Source of the DNA: GCA-2688105 sp964499445 | GTDB lineage: Bacteria > Chloroflexota > Dehalococcoidia > Dehalococcoidales > GCA-2688105 | Direction: 5' to 3' | Length of the DNA stretch: 25,675 bases | Assembly (NCBI GenBank): GCA_964499445.1 | Contig: CAZCLE010000013.1 | Location: 1 to 25,675 of the forward strand | Part shown: positions 13,983 through 21,660 of the stretch, piece by piece | How the letters are laid out: each line of letters starts with the position of its first letter | Position numbering within the stretch: the stretch's first letter is position 1 | The notes under the pieces: model-generated | Databases searched by the model: none | Seen by the model: only the letters and a program-made list of their open reading frames with translations | What the model was told of the DNA's origin: nothing | Translations under genes and position numbers: made by a program

Positions 13983-14852
13983 ATGGGAATGAAAATAGAT
14001 TTGCACATCCATACCAAGTCCTGTTCCGACGGCAATCTCTCGGTTGAAGAAGTTTTCCAGGAAGCAAAAAGAAGAAATATCGATTTAATGTCGACAACTG
14101 ACCACGACTCTATAGACTGCCAGGAAAGAGCCATCGCTCTGGCTGGAAGGTATGGCATATCTTATATTACAGGGGTGGAATTGAATGTAACCTTCCGGTA
14201 TCCGGGGAGTAAGGCCGTTTCCCTGGATTTCCTGGGATACCGGTATGACATCGGAAATCAAGAGCTAAAGGACAAGCTTCAATTGATGAGAGAGCATAGG
14301 GAAGCCAGAGCCCGTCAAATTTTAGAGAAACTGAATGTTGAGTTTGATAAGGAGAATAGGGAAAGATTTACTATGGAAGACCTCAAGAAGATACAGGGCA
14401 GTGTTGACGGTGCTTTTGGTCGACCCCATATCGCCAACTATCTGGTGGAAAAGGGGATTGTCAGGGATAAGCAAGAAGCCTTTGATAAATATCTGGTCAA
14501 GTGCGATGTCCCCAAGTATCCGCTTTCACTGGCGGAAGCATCAAGGTTAATCAGGAACGCCGGCGGTATCCTGGTGCATGCCCACCCCAATGACCCCAAC
14601 GGGACATCTTTAGTAACCATAACCCGTGATTTGGACGAGCAGACCAAGATTATTGAAAAATATATGCTGGAGTATATTGATGGTGTCGAGTGCTGGCATT
14701 CAAGGCATGATGCCAGGACTGTTGCCCATTATACTGGATTCGCCGGGAAGCACCGCCTGATTGTGACCGGGGGTAGCGATTGCCATCAGAAACCAATCAT
14801 CATGGGCACACTGGATATACCCGATTATGTTGCCGAGCAGTTCCGGCGATAG
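13983..14852 (+). CDS. PHP domain phosphoesterase (TrpH/RNase AM-like)
   Basis: 289 residues. The metal-binding PHP motifs occur in order: DLHIHTKSCSDG (residues ~6-17), STTDHDSID, GVELNV, an inner GRPHIANYLV, VHAHPNDP and GGSDCH near the C-terminus. This arrangement is typical of COG0613 enzymes, which remove phosphate from nucleoside 3',5'-bisphosphates or trim short RNA 5' ends. The length fits. The start could be ATG 13983 or ATG 13989; neither has a strong SD, and the 29-bp duplication ends just upstream, so the original leader may have been altered. It probably acts in the cytoplasm. Confidence 0.85.
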   Translation: MGMKIDLHIHTKSCSDGNLSVEEVFQEAKRRNIDLMSTTDHDSIDCQERAIALAGRYGISYITGVELNVTFRYPGSKAVSLDFLGYRYDIGNQELKDKLQLMREHREARARQILEKLNVEFDKENRERFTMEDLKKIQGSVDGAFGRPHIANYLVEKGIVRDKQEAFDKYLVKCDVPKYPLSLAEASRLIRNAGGILVHAHPNDPNGTSLVTITRDLDEQTKIIEKYMLEYIDGVECWHSRHDARTVAHYTGFAGKHRLIVTGGSDCHQKPIIMGTLDIPDYVAEQFRR

Positions 14853-14897
14853 AAGCAGCATTTTAGTGAGAGTAATAGCGGTGCCAGTGACAAAGCG

Positions 14898-14906
14898 TGT
14901 TATAAT
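14898..14906 (+). promoter_or_regulatory. Extended -10 promoter of ahcY-metK
   Basis: TGT-TATAAT gives a perfect -10 (14901-14906) with the extended TG. The -35 position (14878-14883, GCGGTG) is poor. The start would be near 14913, giving a 45-base leader with AAGGAG before the ahcY ATG at 14958. Confidence 0.6.
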
Positions 14907-14957
14907 TGGTAGTTCATTACCTTCATATTTTGAGCAAAATTAAGTAAGGAGCAATTT

Positions 14958-16223
14958 ATGACTTCACATGACCAGTATGACATCAAAGACCCAGCACTGG
15001 CTGAAGCCGGTCGGCAGCGAATAGAGTGGGCTTACCGGGAAATGCCGGTAATAAAGCTAATCAGAGACAGGTTCACTATAGAGAAGCCAATGAAGGGGGT
15101 TCGAATTTCAGCCTGCCTCCACGTTACGGTAGAAACCGCTAACCTGGCGCTGACACTGAAGGAGGGTGGCGCCAAGCTCGTTTGTTGTGCTTCCAACCCC
15201 TTAAGCACTCAGGATGATGTCGCCGCTGCCTTGGTTGAATATGACATTCCCACTAATGCTATCAAGGGTGAGGATGATAAGACCTACTATAAACACATCA
15301 ATACTGCTCTAGACAGTAAGCCACAGCTTACCGTAGATGATGGCGCTGACCTGGTTACCACTCTTCACACCAGCCGGACCGATTTAATGGAAAATGTTCT
15401 CGGTGGCACCGAGGAAACTACCACTGGTGTCGTCAGGCTGCGCAGTCTGGAGAGGGCAGGGAAGCTAAAATATCCCATAATCGCGGTGAATGATGCTCAG
15501 ACCAAGTACCTTTTTGATAATCGCTATGGCACCGGGCAGAGCACGATTGACGGTATCACCCGGGCTACCAATATCCTGTGGGCAGGTAAAAAGGTAGTGA
15601 TTTGTGGCTATGGCTGGTGCGGGCGTGGCATAGCCCTGAGAGCCAGGGGGATGGGCGCTCAGGTGATAGTGACCGAGGTGGAGCCAGTCCGCGCCCTGGA
15701 GGCAGTTATGGATGGCAATCAGGTTATGCCGTTACTGGAAGCAGCCAGGGTGGGGGATATTTTCATTACTATCGCTGGTGATAAAAATGTTATTGACAAA
15801 CACCATCTTCAGGTGATGAAGGACGGCGCAATTCTGGCTAATAGCGGGCATTTCAATGTTGAAATCAATATCCCCGCCCTGGAAAGCATGGCTCATGGTA
15901 AGCGACGCATACGACCCTTTGTGGATGAGTATTCCTTGAATGACGGGCGTTGCTTATACTTACTGGGGGAGGGGAGATTAATTAACCTGGCGGCGGCTGA
16001 GGGGCATCCCGCCAGTGTTATGGATATGAGTTTTGCCAACCAAGCCCTGTGTCTGGAATATATCGTCAAAAACAGGGGCAAACTTGAAACCAGGGTTCAC
16101 CCTGTTCCTGAAGAGATTGATAAGCAAGTAGCTCAATTAAAGATTCGGTCTATGGGCATTAAAATTGATAGTTTAACCCCAGAACAGAAGGCATACCTGA
16201 CTAGCTGGGAGGAGGGAACATAG
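14958..16223 (+). CDS. ahcY: Adenosylhomocysteinase
   Basis: 421 residues. It hydrolyses S-adenosylhomocysteine to homocysteine and adenosine. Visible signatures are HVTVETANLALTLKEGGA, ASNPLSTQDDVAAAL, ETTTGVVRLRSLERAGKLKYPIIAVNDAQTKYLFDNRYGTGQS (the substrate and NAD region), the NAD-binding GYGWCGRG, and ANSGHFNVEI. It lacks the ~40-residue insert of some bacterial forms, as in archaeal-type enzymes. The C-terminus is of full length. It is first in an apparent operon with metK, 26 bases downstream with its own AAGGAG. The pairing regenerates homocysteine for methionine synthesis and SAM formation. Confidence 0.96.
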   Translation: MTSHDQYDIKDPALAEAGRQRIEWAYREMPVIKLIRDRFTIEKPMKGVRISACLHVTVETANLALTLKEGGAKLVCCASNPLSTQDDVAAALVEYDIPTNAIKGEDDKTYYKHINTALDSKPQLTVDDGADLVTTLHTSRTDLMENVLGGTEETTTGVVRLRSLERAGKLKYPIIAVNDAQTKYLFDNRYGTGQSTIDGITRATNILWAGKKVVICGYGWCGRGIALRARGMGAQVIVTEVEPVRALEAVMDGNQVMPLLEAARVGDIFITIAGDKNVIDKHHLQVMKDGAILANSGHFNVEINIPALESMAHGKRRIRPFVDEYSLNDGRCLYLLGEGRLINLAAAEGHPASVMDMSFANQALCLEYIVKNRGKLETRVHPVPEEIDKQVAQLKIRSMGIKIDSLTPEQKAYLTSWEEGT

Positions 16224-16249
16224 AGATAATCGTGTAAAAAGGAGAGAAA

Positions 16250-17461
16250 ATGACTAACAGCTTTAAGAACTCGCCTAAATATATGCTTACCTCAGAATCG
16301 GTTGCCGAAGGGCACCCCGATAAGCTGTGTGACCAGATATCAGACGCTATTCTGGATGCCATTCTAAAGTGCGACCCATATGCCAGGGTAGCTTGCGAGA
16401 CCGCAGTAACTAATGGTCTGATAATTGTTATGGGTGAGATTACCACCGGTTGCTATGTTGAGATTCCTCGGATAGTGCGGGAGGTGGTTCACGACATTGG
16501 CTACATCTATCCCGAATATGGCTTTGATTACCAATCCTGCGGCGTAATGGTTTCCATTCAAGAGCAATCTAAAGATATTGCTCTGGGGGTAGACAAATCG
16601 CTGGAGGTGAGAGTGGCTTCATCCGCTAATGACCTGGATAAGATTGGCGCCGGCGACCAGGGGATGATGGTTGGCTTTGCCTGTAATGAGACGCCCGAAT
16701 TTATGCCCCTGCCTATTTCTCTGGCACACAAGCTGTGTCGGCGACTGGCTCAGGTCAGGAAGGATAACACTTTGCCTTACCTCCGCCCCGATGGAAAATC
16801 ACAGGTAACTGTGGAATACAATAATGGCGTTCCTAGACGCGTAGATAGTGTAGTGATAGGAGCTCAGCATAACCCCGATGTTAGCCACGATAAAATTGAG
16901 CAGGACATCATTGAGCAAGTAATCAGGGTGATTATCCCGGCGTCACTAATAGATGACCGAACTAAATACCATATTAACGCTACCGGTCGATTTGTTATCG
17001 GCGGACCGGTATCCGATACCGGTTTTACCGGTCGCAAGATTTTAGTTGATACCTATGGTGGTATTGCCCGACACGGCGGTGGTGCCTTCTCCGGCAAAGA
17101 CCCGACCAAGGTTGACCGTTCGGCGACGTATATGGCTCGCTATATAGCCAAGAATATAGTGGCGGCCGGGCTTGCCGAGCGTATAGAACTCCAGATTGCC
17201 TACGTTATCGGCGTCGCTCATCCGTTATCCATCTCTATTGAAACCTTTGGTACGGCTAATGTTGAGCAGGAGGTCATACTTGACCTGATTAATAAGCACT
17301 TTGACCTTAGACCCGGAGCTATTATCCAGACCCTGGACCTGCGCCGTCCCATTTACCTGCCCACGGCTTGCTACGGGCACTTCGGTCGAGACGACCTTGA
17401 CCTCCCCTGGGAAAAGACCGATAAAGCCGAAATCCTGAGAAAAGAGGCAGGTTTGAAATAG
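16250..17461 (+). CDS. metK: S-adenosylmethionine synthetase
   Basis: 403 residues, a full-length bacterial-type MetK making SAM from methionine and ATP. Signatures are TSESVAEGHPDKLCDQISDAILD at the N-terminus (the catalytic His), GAGDQGMMVGFA (MetK signature 1), GGGAFSGKDPTKVDRSA (signature 2, P-loop-like) and IGVAHPLSI. The enzyme is a cytoplasmic tetramer in known cases. It follows ahcY closely. A dispersed repeat fills the space after its stop codon, with no separate terminator seen. SAM supply here connects the core methionine synthase with the MtnP/MtnA recycling genes. Confidence 0.97.
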   Translation: MTNSFKNSPKYMLTSESVAEGHPDKLCDQISDAILDAILKCDPYARVACETAVTNGLIIVMGEITTGCYVEIPRIVREVVHDIGYIYPEYGFDYQSCGVMVSIQEQSKDIALGVDKSLEVRVASSANDLDKIGAGDQGMMVGFACNETPEFMPLPISLAHKLCRRLAQVRKDNTLPYLRPDGKSQVTVEYNNGVPRRVDSVVIGAQHNPDVSHDKIEQDIIEQVIRVIIPASLIDDRTKYHINATGRFVIGGPVSDTGFTGRKILVDTYGGIARHGGGAFSGKDPTKVDRSATYMARYIAKNIVAAGLAERIELQIAYVIGVAHPLSISIETFGTANVEQEVILDLINKHFDLRPGAIIQTLDLRRPIYLPTACYGHFGRDDLDLPWEKTDKAEILRKEAGLK

Positions 17462-17474
17462 AGGGTAAAAACAT

Positions 17475-17550
17475 GGAGGGGCGAAGCCCCTCTTACAAAA
17501 TATCTTCCCCCTCTCCTTTGAAGGAGAGGGGGACCGAGGGGGTGAGGTAG
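17475..17550 (+). repeat. Double-hairpin dispersed repeat, copy D
   Basis: Hairpin 1 is GAGGGGCGAAGCCCCTC (17476-17492), the inverted form of the loop in copies A and C. Hairpin 2 (17507-17532) is a perfect 12-bp stem, CCCCCTCTCCTT paired to AAGGAGAGGGGG. The tail ACCGAGGGGGTGAGG then TAG leads directly into ATA at 17551, where the conserved N-terminus of the phosphomutase begins. GGGGG lies eight bases before that ATA. Confidence 0.9.
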
Positions 17551-18978
17551 ATAAATAACCCCATTAAATTTGGCACCGATGGCTGGCGAGGGATTATCGC
17601 CCATGATTTTACCTTTGATAATGTGCGGGCTTGCGCTCAGGGGGTGGCTGACTACCTTAAACAGGCGGGACTTGCCCAGCAGGGGCTGATTATCGGCTAT
17701 GACTATCGCTTTGCCTCTGAGGACTTTGCTTCAGCCGCCGCTGAGGTAGTTGCCGGTAACGGGATAAAGGTATACCTCTGTCCCCAGGCTGCCCCGACAC
17801 CGGTCATAAGCTTTGGGGTGGTGGCGCAAAAAGCCGGCGGGGCTATCATTATCACCGCCAGCCACAATCCAGCTACCTGGAATGGTGTTAAATACAAAAC
17901 TAGCGATGGCGCCAGTGCTCCCACCGAGGTTATTGCTGAGCTGGAAAAGAATATTTCTCATACCCTAGCCACCGGAAAAATAGACAAAGTGCCTTTGGCT
18001 GAGGCTATAGAACAAAGGCGGGTAGAATACCTTGACCTGGCGCCGATTTACTTCGACCGTTTAGCCGGGCTCATTGACCTGAATGAGCTACGCCAAGCCA
18101 AGCTGAAGCTTGCTGTTGACCCTATGTATGGAGCCGGCATTGGTTATTTCAAGACGCTGCTCGGCGACGGCAATATCAGGCTGACCGAGATAAATAACGA
18201 GCGTAACCCGTTATTCCCGGGGATGCTGCAACCTGAGCCAATTGCGGCTAATTTAGCCAAGCTGTCAGCCACCGTTAAGGAACAGGGGGCTGATGTAGGA
18301 CTGGCTACCGACGGCGATGCCGACCGCATTGGCATCTTAGACGAAAACGGGGTATTTATAACCCCACTGCAGGTCTTTGCCCTGCTCTGCCTCTACCTGC
18401 TGGAGGTGCGTGGGGAACGGGGGGCTATAGTCAAGACGATAACTACCACCAGCATGCTTTACCGATTAGGCGAAATATTCCAGGTGCCCGTCTATGAGAC
18501 GCCGGTGGGCTTTAAGTATATTGCCCCGATAATGCTGGCTGAAAATGTACTTATCGGCGGTGAGGAAAGCGGTGGCTACGGCTTCCGGGGTCATATACCG
18601 GAGCGGGATGGCATTCTGGCTGGTCTCTATTTCCTTGACCTGATGATTAAGACAGGTAAAACCCCGTCGCAGCTCATAGATTACCTCTACAACAAGGTAG
18701 GTCCCCACCATTTCCAGCGTGTTGATATAGAGTTTCCTGAAGGAGAGCGCCAGACGATAAATAACCGCCTCAAACATAATCCGCCAGAATCTATTGATGG
18801 CGTTAAGGTGGTGAAGTTTGATACTGCCGATGGTTTCCGCTTTATCCTGGCTGATACTACTTGGTTGCTCATCAGGTTTTCCGGCACTGAGCCGGTGCTT
18901 CGCATCTATACCGAAAGCGATAGCCCAGCCCGCGTGGAAAGGTTGCTTGAGCTGGGCAAAAAACTAGCCGGAGTGTAA
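17551..18978 (+). CDS. Phosphoglucomutase/phosphomannomutase family protein
   Basis: 475 residues if counted from ATA 17551. It belongs to the alpha-D-phosphohexomutase family. Signatures are KFGTDGWRG at the very N-terminus, TASHNPATWNG with the phosphoserine Ser104, the metal loop DGDADR (254-259), GGEESGGYG (sugar-binding) and RFSGTEP at about 443 (phosphate-binding). The start is unusual. The frame is closed by TAG at 17548-17550, and the codons that encode the conserved N-terminus contain no ATG, GTG or TTG. The first standard start is GTG 17623, which would remove KFGTDGWRG. ATA 17551 is at ideal distance from GGGGGTGA; ATT 17563 is less well placed. It is next to the isomerase that makes or uses the same sugar phosphates. 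Confidence 0.88.
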   Translation: MNNPIKFGTDGWRGIIAHDFTFDNVRACAQGVADYLKQAGLAQQGLIIGYDYRFASEDFASAAAEVVAGNGIKVYLCPQAAPTPVISFGVVAQKAGGAIIITASHNPATWNGVKYKTSDGASAPTEVIAELEKNISHTLATGKIDKVPLAEAIEQRRVEYLDLAPIYFDRLAGLIDLNELRQAKLKLAVDPMYGAGIGYFKTLLGDGNIRLTEINNERNPLFPGMLQPEPIAANLAKLSATVKEQGADVGLATDGDADRIGILDENGVFITPLQVFALLCLYLLEVRGERGAIVKTITTTSMLYRLGEIFQVPVYETPVGFKYIAPIMLAENVLIGGEESGGYGFRGHIPERDGILAGLYFLDLMIKTGKTPSQLIDYLYNKVGPHHFQRVDIEFPEGERQTINNRLKHNPPESIDGVKVVKFDTADGFRFILADTTWLLIRFSGTEPVLRIYTESDSPARVERLLELGKKLAGV

Positions 18979-19017
18979 AGGGGATAGGGTTACCCTCAAA
19001 AACCTAAAAGGGGAAGT

Positions 19018-19095
19018 TTGAAGGGGCGAAGCCCCTTCAACAATATTCCTTCCCCCTCTCCTTTGAAGGAGAGGGGGACAAAGGGGGTGAGGTAG
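19018..19095 (+). repeat. Double-hairpin dispersed repeat, copy E
   Basis: Hairpin 1 is TTGAAGGGGC-GAA-GCCCCTTCAA (19018-19040). Hairpin 2 (19052-19077) is identical to that of copy D. The tail ACAAAGGGGGTGAGG then TAG is followed at once by ATA-ATT at 19096. A degenerate tail of another copy (AAAGGGGATAGGGTTA) lies just after the phosphomutase stop at 18978. Confidence 0.9.
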
Positions 19096-20169
19096 ATAAT
19101 TAATCTAGACGACCCTCAGGTATTTAAGCAGTTTGACCCTGAAGGTATGCTCCAGTGCCTCCACGAAATGCCCCGGCTGTGCCAGCAAGCGTGGCAAATG
19201 GCTATGAAGTTCGACCTGCCTCCAGACTACTCCCGGGTTAATAAAGTGGTCATCCTCGGCGTGGGCGGCTCAGCTATCGGTGGTGATTTAGTAAGTAGCC
19301 TGGCTATATCAGAAGCCAATCTGCCTATCCTTATCTACCGCGACTATAATCTTCCTGCCTTCATTGATGCCCAAACTCTGATTATTGCTTCTAGCTATTC
19401 AGGGATGACTGAGGAAGTCCTGTCCCCGTTCCAGCAAGCGCTGGAGACTGAGTCAAAAAAGCTGGCGATTACCACCGGCGGCAGGCTGAAAACCATGGCT
19501 GAGGCAAGAAGTGTCCCGGTTTTCAGTTTTGATTATAAGGCTCAGCCCCGGGCGGCTTTAGCCTTTAGCTTCCTGCCTATCCTCGGCTTTCTGTGTAAAC
19601 TCGGCTTCATCAGTGATAAGTCGGCAGATGTGGCGGAAACGGTGCAGGTTTTACAAAGGCTGTCGCAAAAAATAGGTGAAGACGTACCCGTGTCCCGCAA
19701 CCCGGCTAAGCAACTGGCCCAGAAGCTGTATGGTAATTTAGCGGTGATATATGGGGCTGGCATAGTCTCTGAGGTGGCGCACCGCTGGAAAACTCAACTT
19801 AACGAAAATAGCAAGGCGTGGGCTTTCCATGAGGTCTTCCCCGAACTCAACCACAACGCTATAGTTGGCTACCAGTTTCCGCCGGAGCTAGCCGGTAAAG
19901 CGGTGGTGGTTCTGCTCCGGTCGACATGGCTCCCCCACCGGATTCAGCTTCGCTATCAGGCAACCTGCCAGCTTTTAGAGGAGGCTAAGGTCGGCTACCA
20001 GATTGTGGACGGAGACGGCACCAGCCGGTTGAGCCAGATAATGAGCCTGGTGCTCTACGGCGACTATGTGAGCTACTATCTGGCGATGCTGAATAAGATT
20101 GACCCCACCCCGGTAAAAAACATCGCCTACCTCAAGGAGCAGCTGGGGAGGGATAAGAAGTTTAGGTGA
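19096..20169 (+). CDS. Bifunctional phosphoglucose/phosphomannose isomerase
   Basis: 357 residues if counted from ATA 19096. Two SIS domains are seen: GVGGSAIGGDLVSSL and SSYSGMTEEVL in the first, and a C-terminal part with GAGIVSEVAHRWKTQLNENSKAWAFHEVFPELNHNAIVGY, holding the catalytic Glu and His of the bifunctional PGI/PMI family. It interconverts fructose-6-phosphate with glucose-6- and mannose-6-phosphate. The N-terminal NLDDPQVFKQFDPEGML belongs to the family but lies before the first standard start, ATG 19147. As in the phosphomutase gene, the frame is closed by a repeat-derived TAG and then starts with ATA ATT. It converges with the minus-strand protease gene 25 bases away. Confidence 0.88.
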   Translation: MINLDDPQVFKQFDPEGMLQCLHEMPRLCQQAWQMAMKFDLPPDYSRVNKVVILGVGGSAIGGDLVSSLAISEANLPILIYRDYNLPAFIDAQTLIIASSYSGMTEEVLSPFQQALETESKKLAITTGGRLKTMAEARSVPVFSFDYKAQPRAALAFSFLPILGFLCKLGFISDKSADVAETVQVLQRLSQKIGEDVPVSRNPAKQLAQKLYGNLAVIYGAGIVSEVAHRWKTQLNENSKAWAFHEVFPELNHNAIVGYQFPPELAGKAVVVLLRSTWLPHRIQLRYQATCQLLEEAKVGYQIVDGDGTSRLSQIMSLVLYGDYVSYYLAMLNKIDPTPVKNIAYLKEQLGRDKKFR

Positions 20170-20194
20170 GCATTATATGTGGTATGTAGTGGAT

Positions 20195-20773
20195 TTACTT
20201 ACCGCAGCACTTTTTATACTTCTTGCCACTACCACAAGGACAAGGGTCATTTCTACCGACTTTGGGCGATGGTTTTGAAATCTGGGGTGCTACTACAGGT
20301 GGTTTTTGCTCCACAAAATTTATACGTTCCATAGATGGCCACCTGTATGAAAAAGTAGTTCTTCCATCACTATTTGTTACCGCAAAATCACCTCGAGTTA
20401 TTATATCCATACCAATCAAAACATCGGCCTCGCTTATAGTGCCTTCAGTTACCCGTAGCTGGGGGAAGTAAACACGGTTTGGCAGAAAGATACTTGCCAG
20501 ATAAACTGGTGATAGTCTCTTGTCATTGGCAGTATATACCTCAGCAATACCAATTTGTTTTAACCCGCATTCGTTGATGACTTTTTGGCTGATTACTGTA
20601 CCTGTTGCCCCAGTATCCCAGATAGCCATAAACTTCTTGGCACCGACCTTTTGTGGGCTTGGGGGTTTGGGGGCAGATGAGGGGTCGAACGCCTTGGAAA
20701 CATGGACTTCATTTTGCAGTACGCGAGTTATACCCGTGGATGTTGTGGTAAAAGACTGCGCATGTCTTCGCAT
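20195..20773 (-). CDS. Retropepsin-like aspartic protease with C-terminal SEC-C zinc motif
   Basis: 192 residues. Residues ~46-132 form a retroviral-type (clan AA) protease domain: the catalytic triad Asp53-Thr-Gly in AIWDTGATGTVIS, a flap region, and VLIGMDIITRGDFAV near 118-132 in place of the second hydrophobic-Gly motif. A Pro-rich linker follows (~157-172). The last 20 residues are a SEC-C motif: GRNDPCPCGSGKKYKKCC with Cys178, 180, 189 and 190, as in SecA tails. No signal peptide is seen. Active retropepsins dimerise through a single domain each, so this protein may do so; that is inference. It starts ten bases after the DUF5678 gene, presumably in the same transcript. The region is A+T-richer than its neighbours. 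Confidence 0.82.
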   Translation of the reverse strand: MRRHAQSFTTTSTGITRVLQNEVHVSKAFDPSSAPKPPSPQKVGAKKFMAIWDTGATGTVISQKVINECGLKQIGIAEVYTANDKRLSPVYLASIFLPNRVYFPQLRVTEGTISEADVLIGMDIITRGDFAVTNSDGRTTFSYRWPSMERINFVEQKPPVVAPQISKPSPKVGRNDPCPCGSGKKYKKCCGK

Positions 20774-20783
20774 TGAGAACGCC

Positions 20784-21026
20784 TTATGCCAATGTTACTC
20801 TTGAGTGGTATGTTTGGGTGTAGCTTTCGCTACCAGGCTCACATTTTTGGACCAAGAAAGTGCCTAATTCATGCTGTTCCGCAGTCTTTTCAATAGCTTC
20901 TAATTCTGAGTCAAATGCACCAATAACATCGCAATCCTTTATTACGATGAATTTACCATTGTACTTTTTAACAAGTTCGTCTTGATGTTCCACGTAATAA
21001 TTAAACTCTTTTTCTAATTTATCCAT
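20784..21026 (-). CDS. Small DUF5678-type protein
   Basis: 80 residues. The pattern FNYYVEHQDELVKKYNGKFIVIKDCDVIGAFDSELEAIE, then HELGTFLVQKCEPG and YTQTYHSRV at the end, is that of the small DUF5678-like family as I recall it. Proteins of this kind often precede a retropepsin-like protease gene. The function is unknown. It could be a substrate, inhibitor or partner of the protease that follows ten bases later. GGGGATGA precedes the ATG, and an extended -10 promoter lies 40 bases upstream. Confidence 0.75.
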   Translation of the reverse strand: MDKLEKEFNYYVEHQDELVKKYNGKFIVIKDCDVIGAFDSELEAIEKTAEQHELGTFLVQKCEPGSESYTQTYHSRVTLA

Positions 21027-21064
21027 TATAAATCATCCCCTTTTATTTCCTTACATGCGATGAG

Positions 21065-21073
21065 ATTATATCA
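21065..21073 (-). promoter_or_regulatory. Extended -10 promoter of the DUF5678-protease pair
   Basis: On the minus strand TGA-TATAAT (21073-21065) gives a perfect extended -10 box; no good -35 is seen. The expected start is near 21058, leaving a 30-base leader. The pair can thus be expressed apart from the ribosomal operon upstream. Confidence 0.6.
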
Positions 21074-21081
21074 TAATTGCC

Positions 21082-21106
21082 AAGGTAGTAATTAATGAAC
21101 TACCTT
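21082..21106 (-). other. Stem-loop between rpsI and the DUF5678 gene
   Basis: AAGGTAGT and ACTACCTT form a perfect 8-bp stem with a 9-base loop. No T-run follows on either strand, so it is not a standard intrinsic terminator. It may be an RNA-end stabiliser or an operator for the promoter just downstream. Confidence 0.5.
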
Positions 21107-21157
21107 AATCTAAGACATTCCGATATATTTTCAGGTTTTGTTTTACTCAGCAGATTC

Positions 21158-21553
21158 TTACCGCTTCGTATACTGCGGTGCCTTGCGGGCCCGCTTGAGA
21201 CCGGGCTTTTTTCGCTCCTTAGCCCGGGAATCCCGGGTAAGCAGTCCGTTCTGGCGCAGCGCCGCTTTAAGGCTTTCATCGGCTCGTAACAGGGCTCGGG
21301 CAATGCCGTGAGAAATGGCACCACTCTGCCCCGATACGCCACCCCCGTTTACCTTAACCACCACATTATACTTATCAAGACTCTCGGTAACGAAAAGGGG
21401 CTGCAGTATGGTGCGGCGGTGCTCAGGACGGGGGAACAGCTCCTCGTAGGGCGTGCCATTGATAATAATGGCACCATTGCCCGGTGATAGCCTTACCTGA
21501 GCTACAGCCGTCTTGCGTCTACCTGTCCCCGGAAAGTAATCTTGCTTTTTCAT
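21158..21553 (-). CDS. rpsI: 30S ribosomal protein S9
   Basis: 131 residues, full length. GTGRRKTAVAQVRL at the N-terminus, VNGGGVSGQSGAISHGIARALL in the middle and the basic C-terminal tail ending in QYTKR are diagnostic of uS9. The tail reaches the P site of the ribosome. AAGG lies eight bases before the ATG. It follows rplM, as is general in bacteria, but with a 104-base gap that contains a double-hairpin repeat. Confidence 0.97.
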   Translation of the reverse strand: MKKQDYFPGTGRRKTAVAQVRLSPGNGAIIINGTPYEELFPRPEHRRTILQPLFVTESLDKYNVVVKVNGGGVSGQSGAISHGIARALLRADESLKAALRQNGLLTRDSRAKERKKPGLKRARKAPQYTKR

Positions 21554-21602
21554 TTGAACCTTATCCTATTTAGCTTTCTATTAGGTAACCCTCCCTCTTT
21601 AT

Positions 21603-21660
21603 CTCTCTCCCTTCACAAGGGAGAGAGAATCGGTTATATAAGAGAGGCTTCGCCTCTCTT
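21603..21660 (-). repeat. Double-hairpin dispersed repeat, copy F (minus strand)
   Basis: Read on the minus strand, hairpin 1 is AAGAGAGGC-GAA-GCCTCTCTT (21660-21640) and hairpin 2 is CTCTCTCCCTT-GTG-AAGGGAGAGAG (21627-21603). A tail like ATAAAGAGGGAGGGTTACC follows. The layout matches the plus-strand copies. It lies within the L13-S9 operon and in the direction of its transcription, and its first base touches the rplM stop codon. Confidence 0.8.

Noticed and set aside
17623..18978. Phosphomutase starting at GTG 17623
   Set aside because: This would drop KFGTDGWRG, a conserved motif of the family, which is fully preserved in frame just upstream.
2991..19095. CRISPR array or integron made of the repeated hairpins
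   Set aside because: The copies are kilobases apart, separated by full genes, with no regular spacers, cas genes or integrase.
20223..20804. Plus-strand open frames opposite the protease gene
   Set aside because: They lack family-like motifs and are antisense to a protein with clear DTG and SEC-C motifs.
21082..21106. Intrinsic terminator of the ribosomal operon
   Set aside because: The stem is good, but neither side is followed by a run of T.
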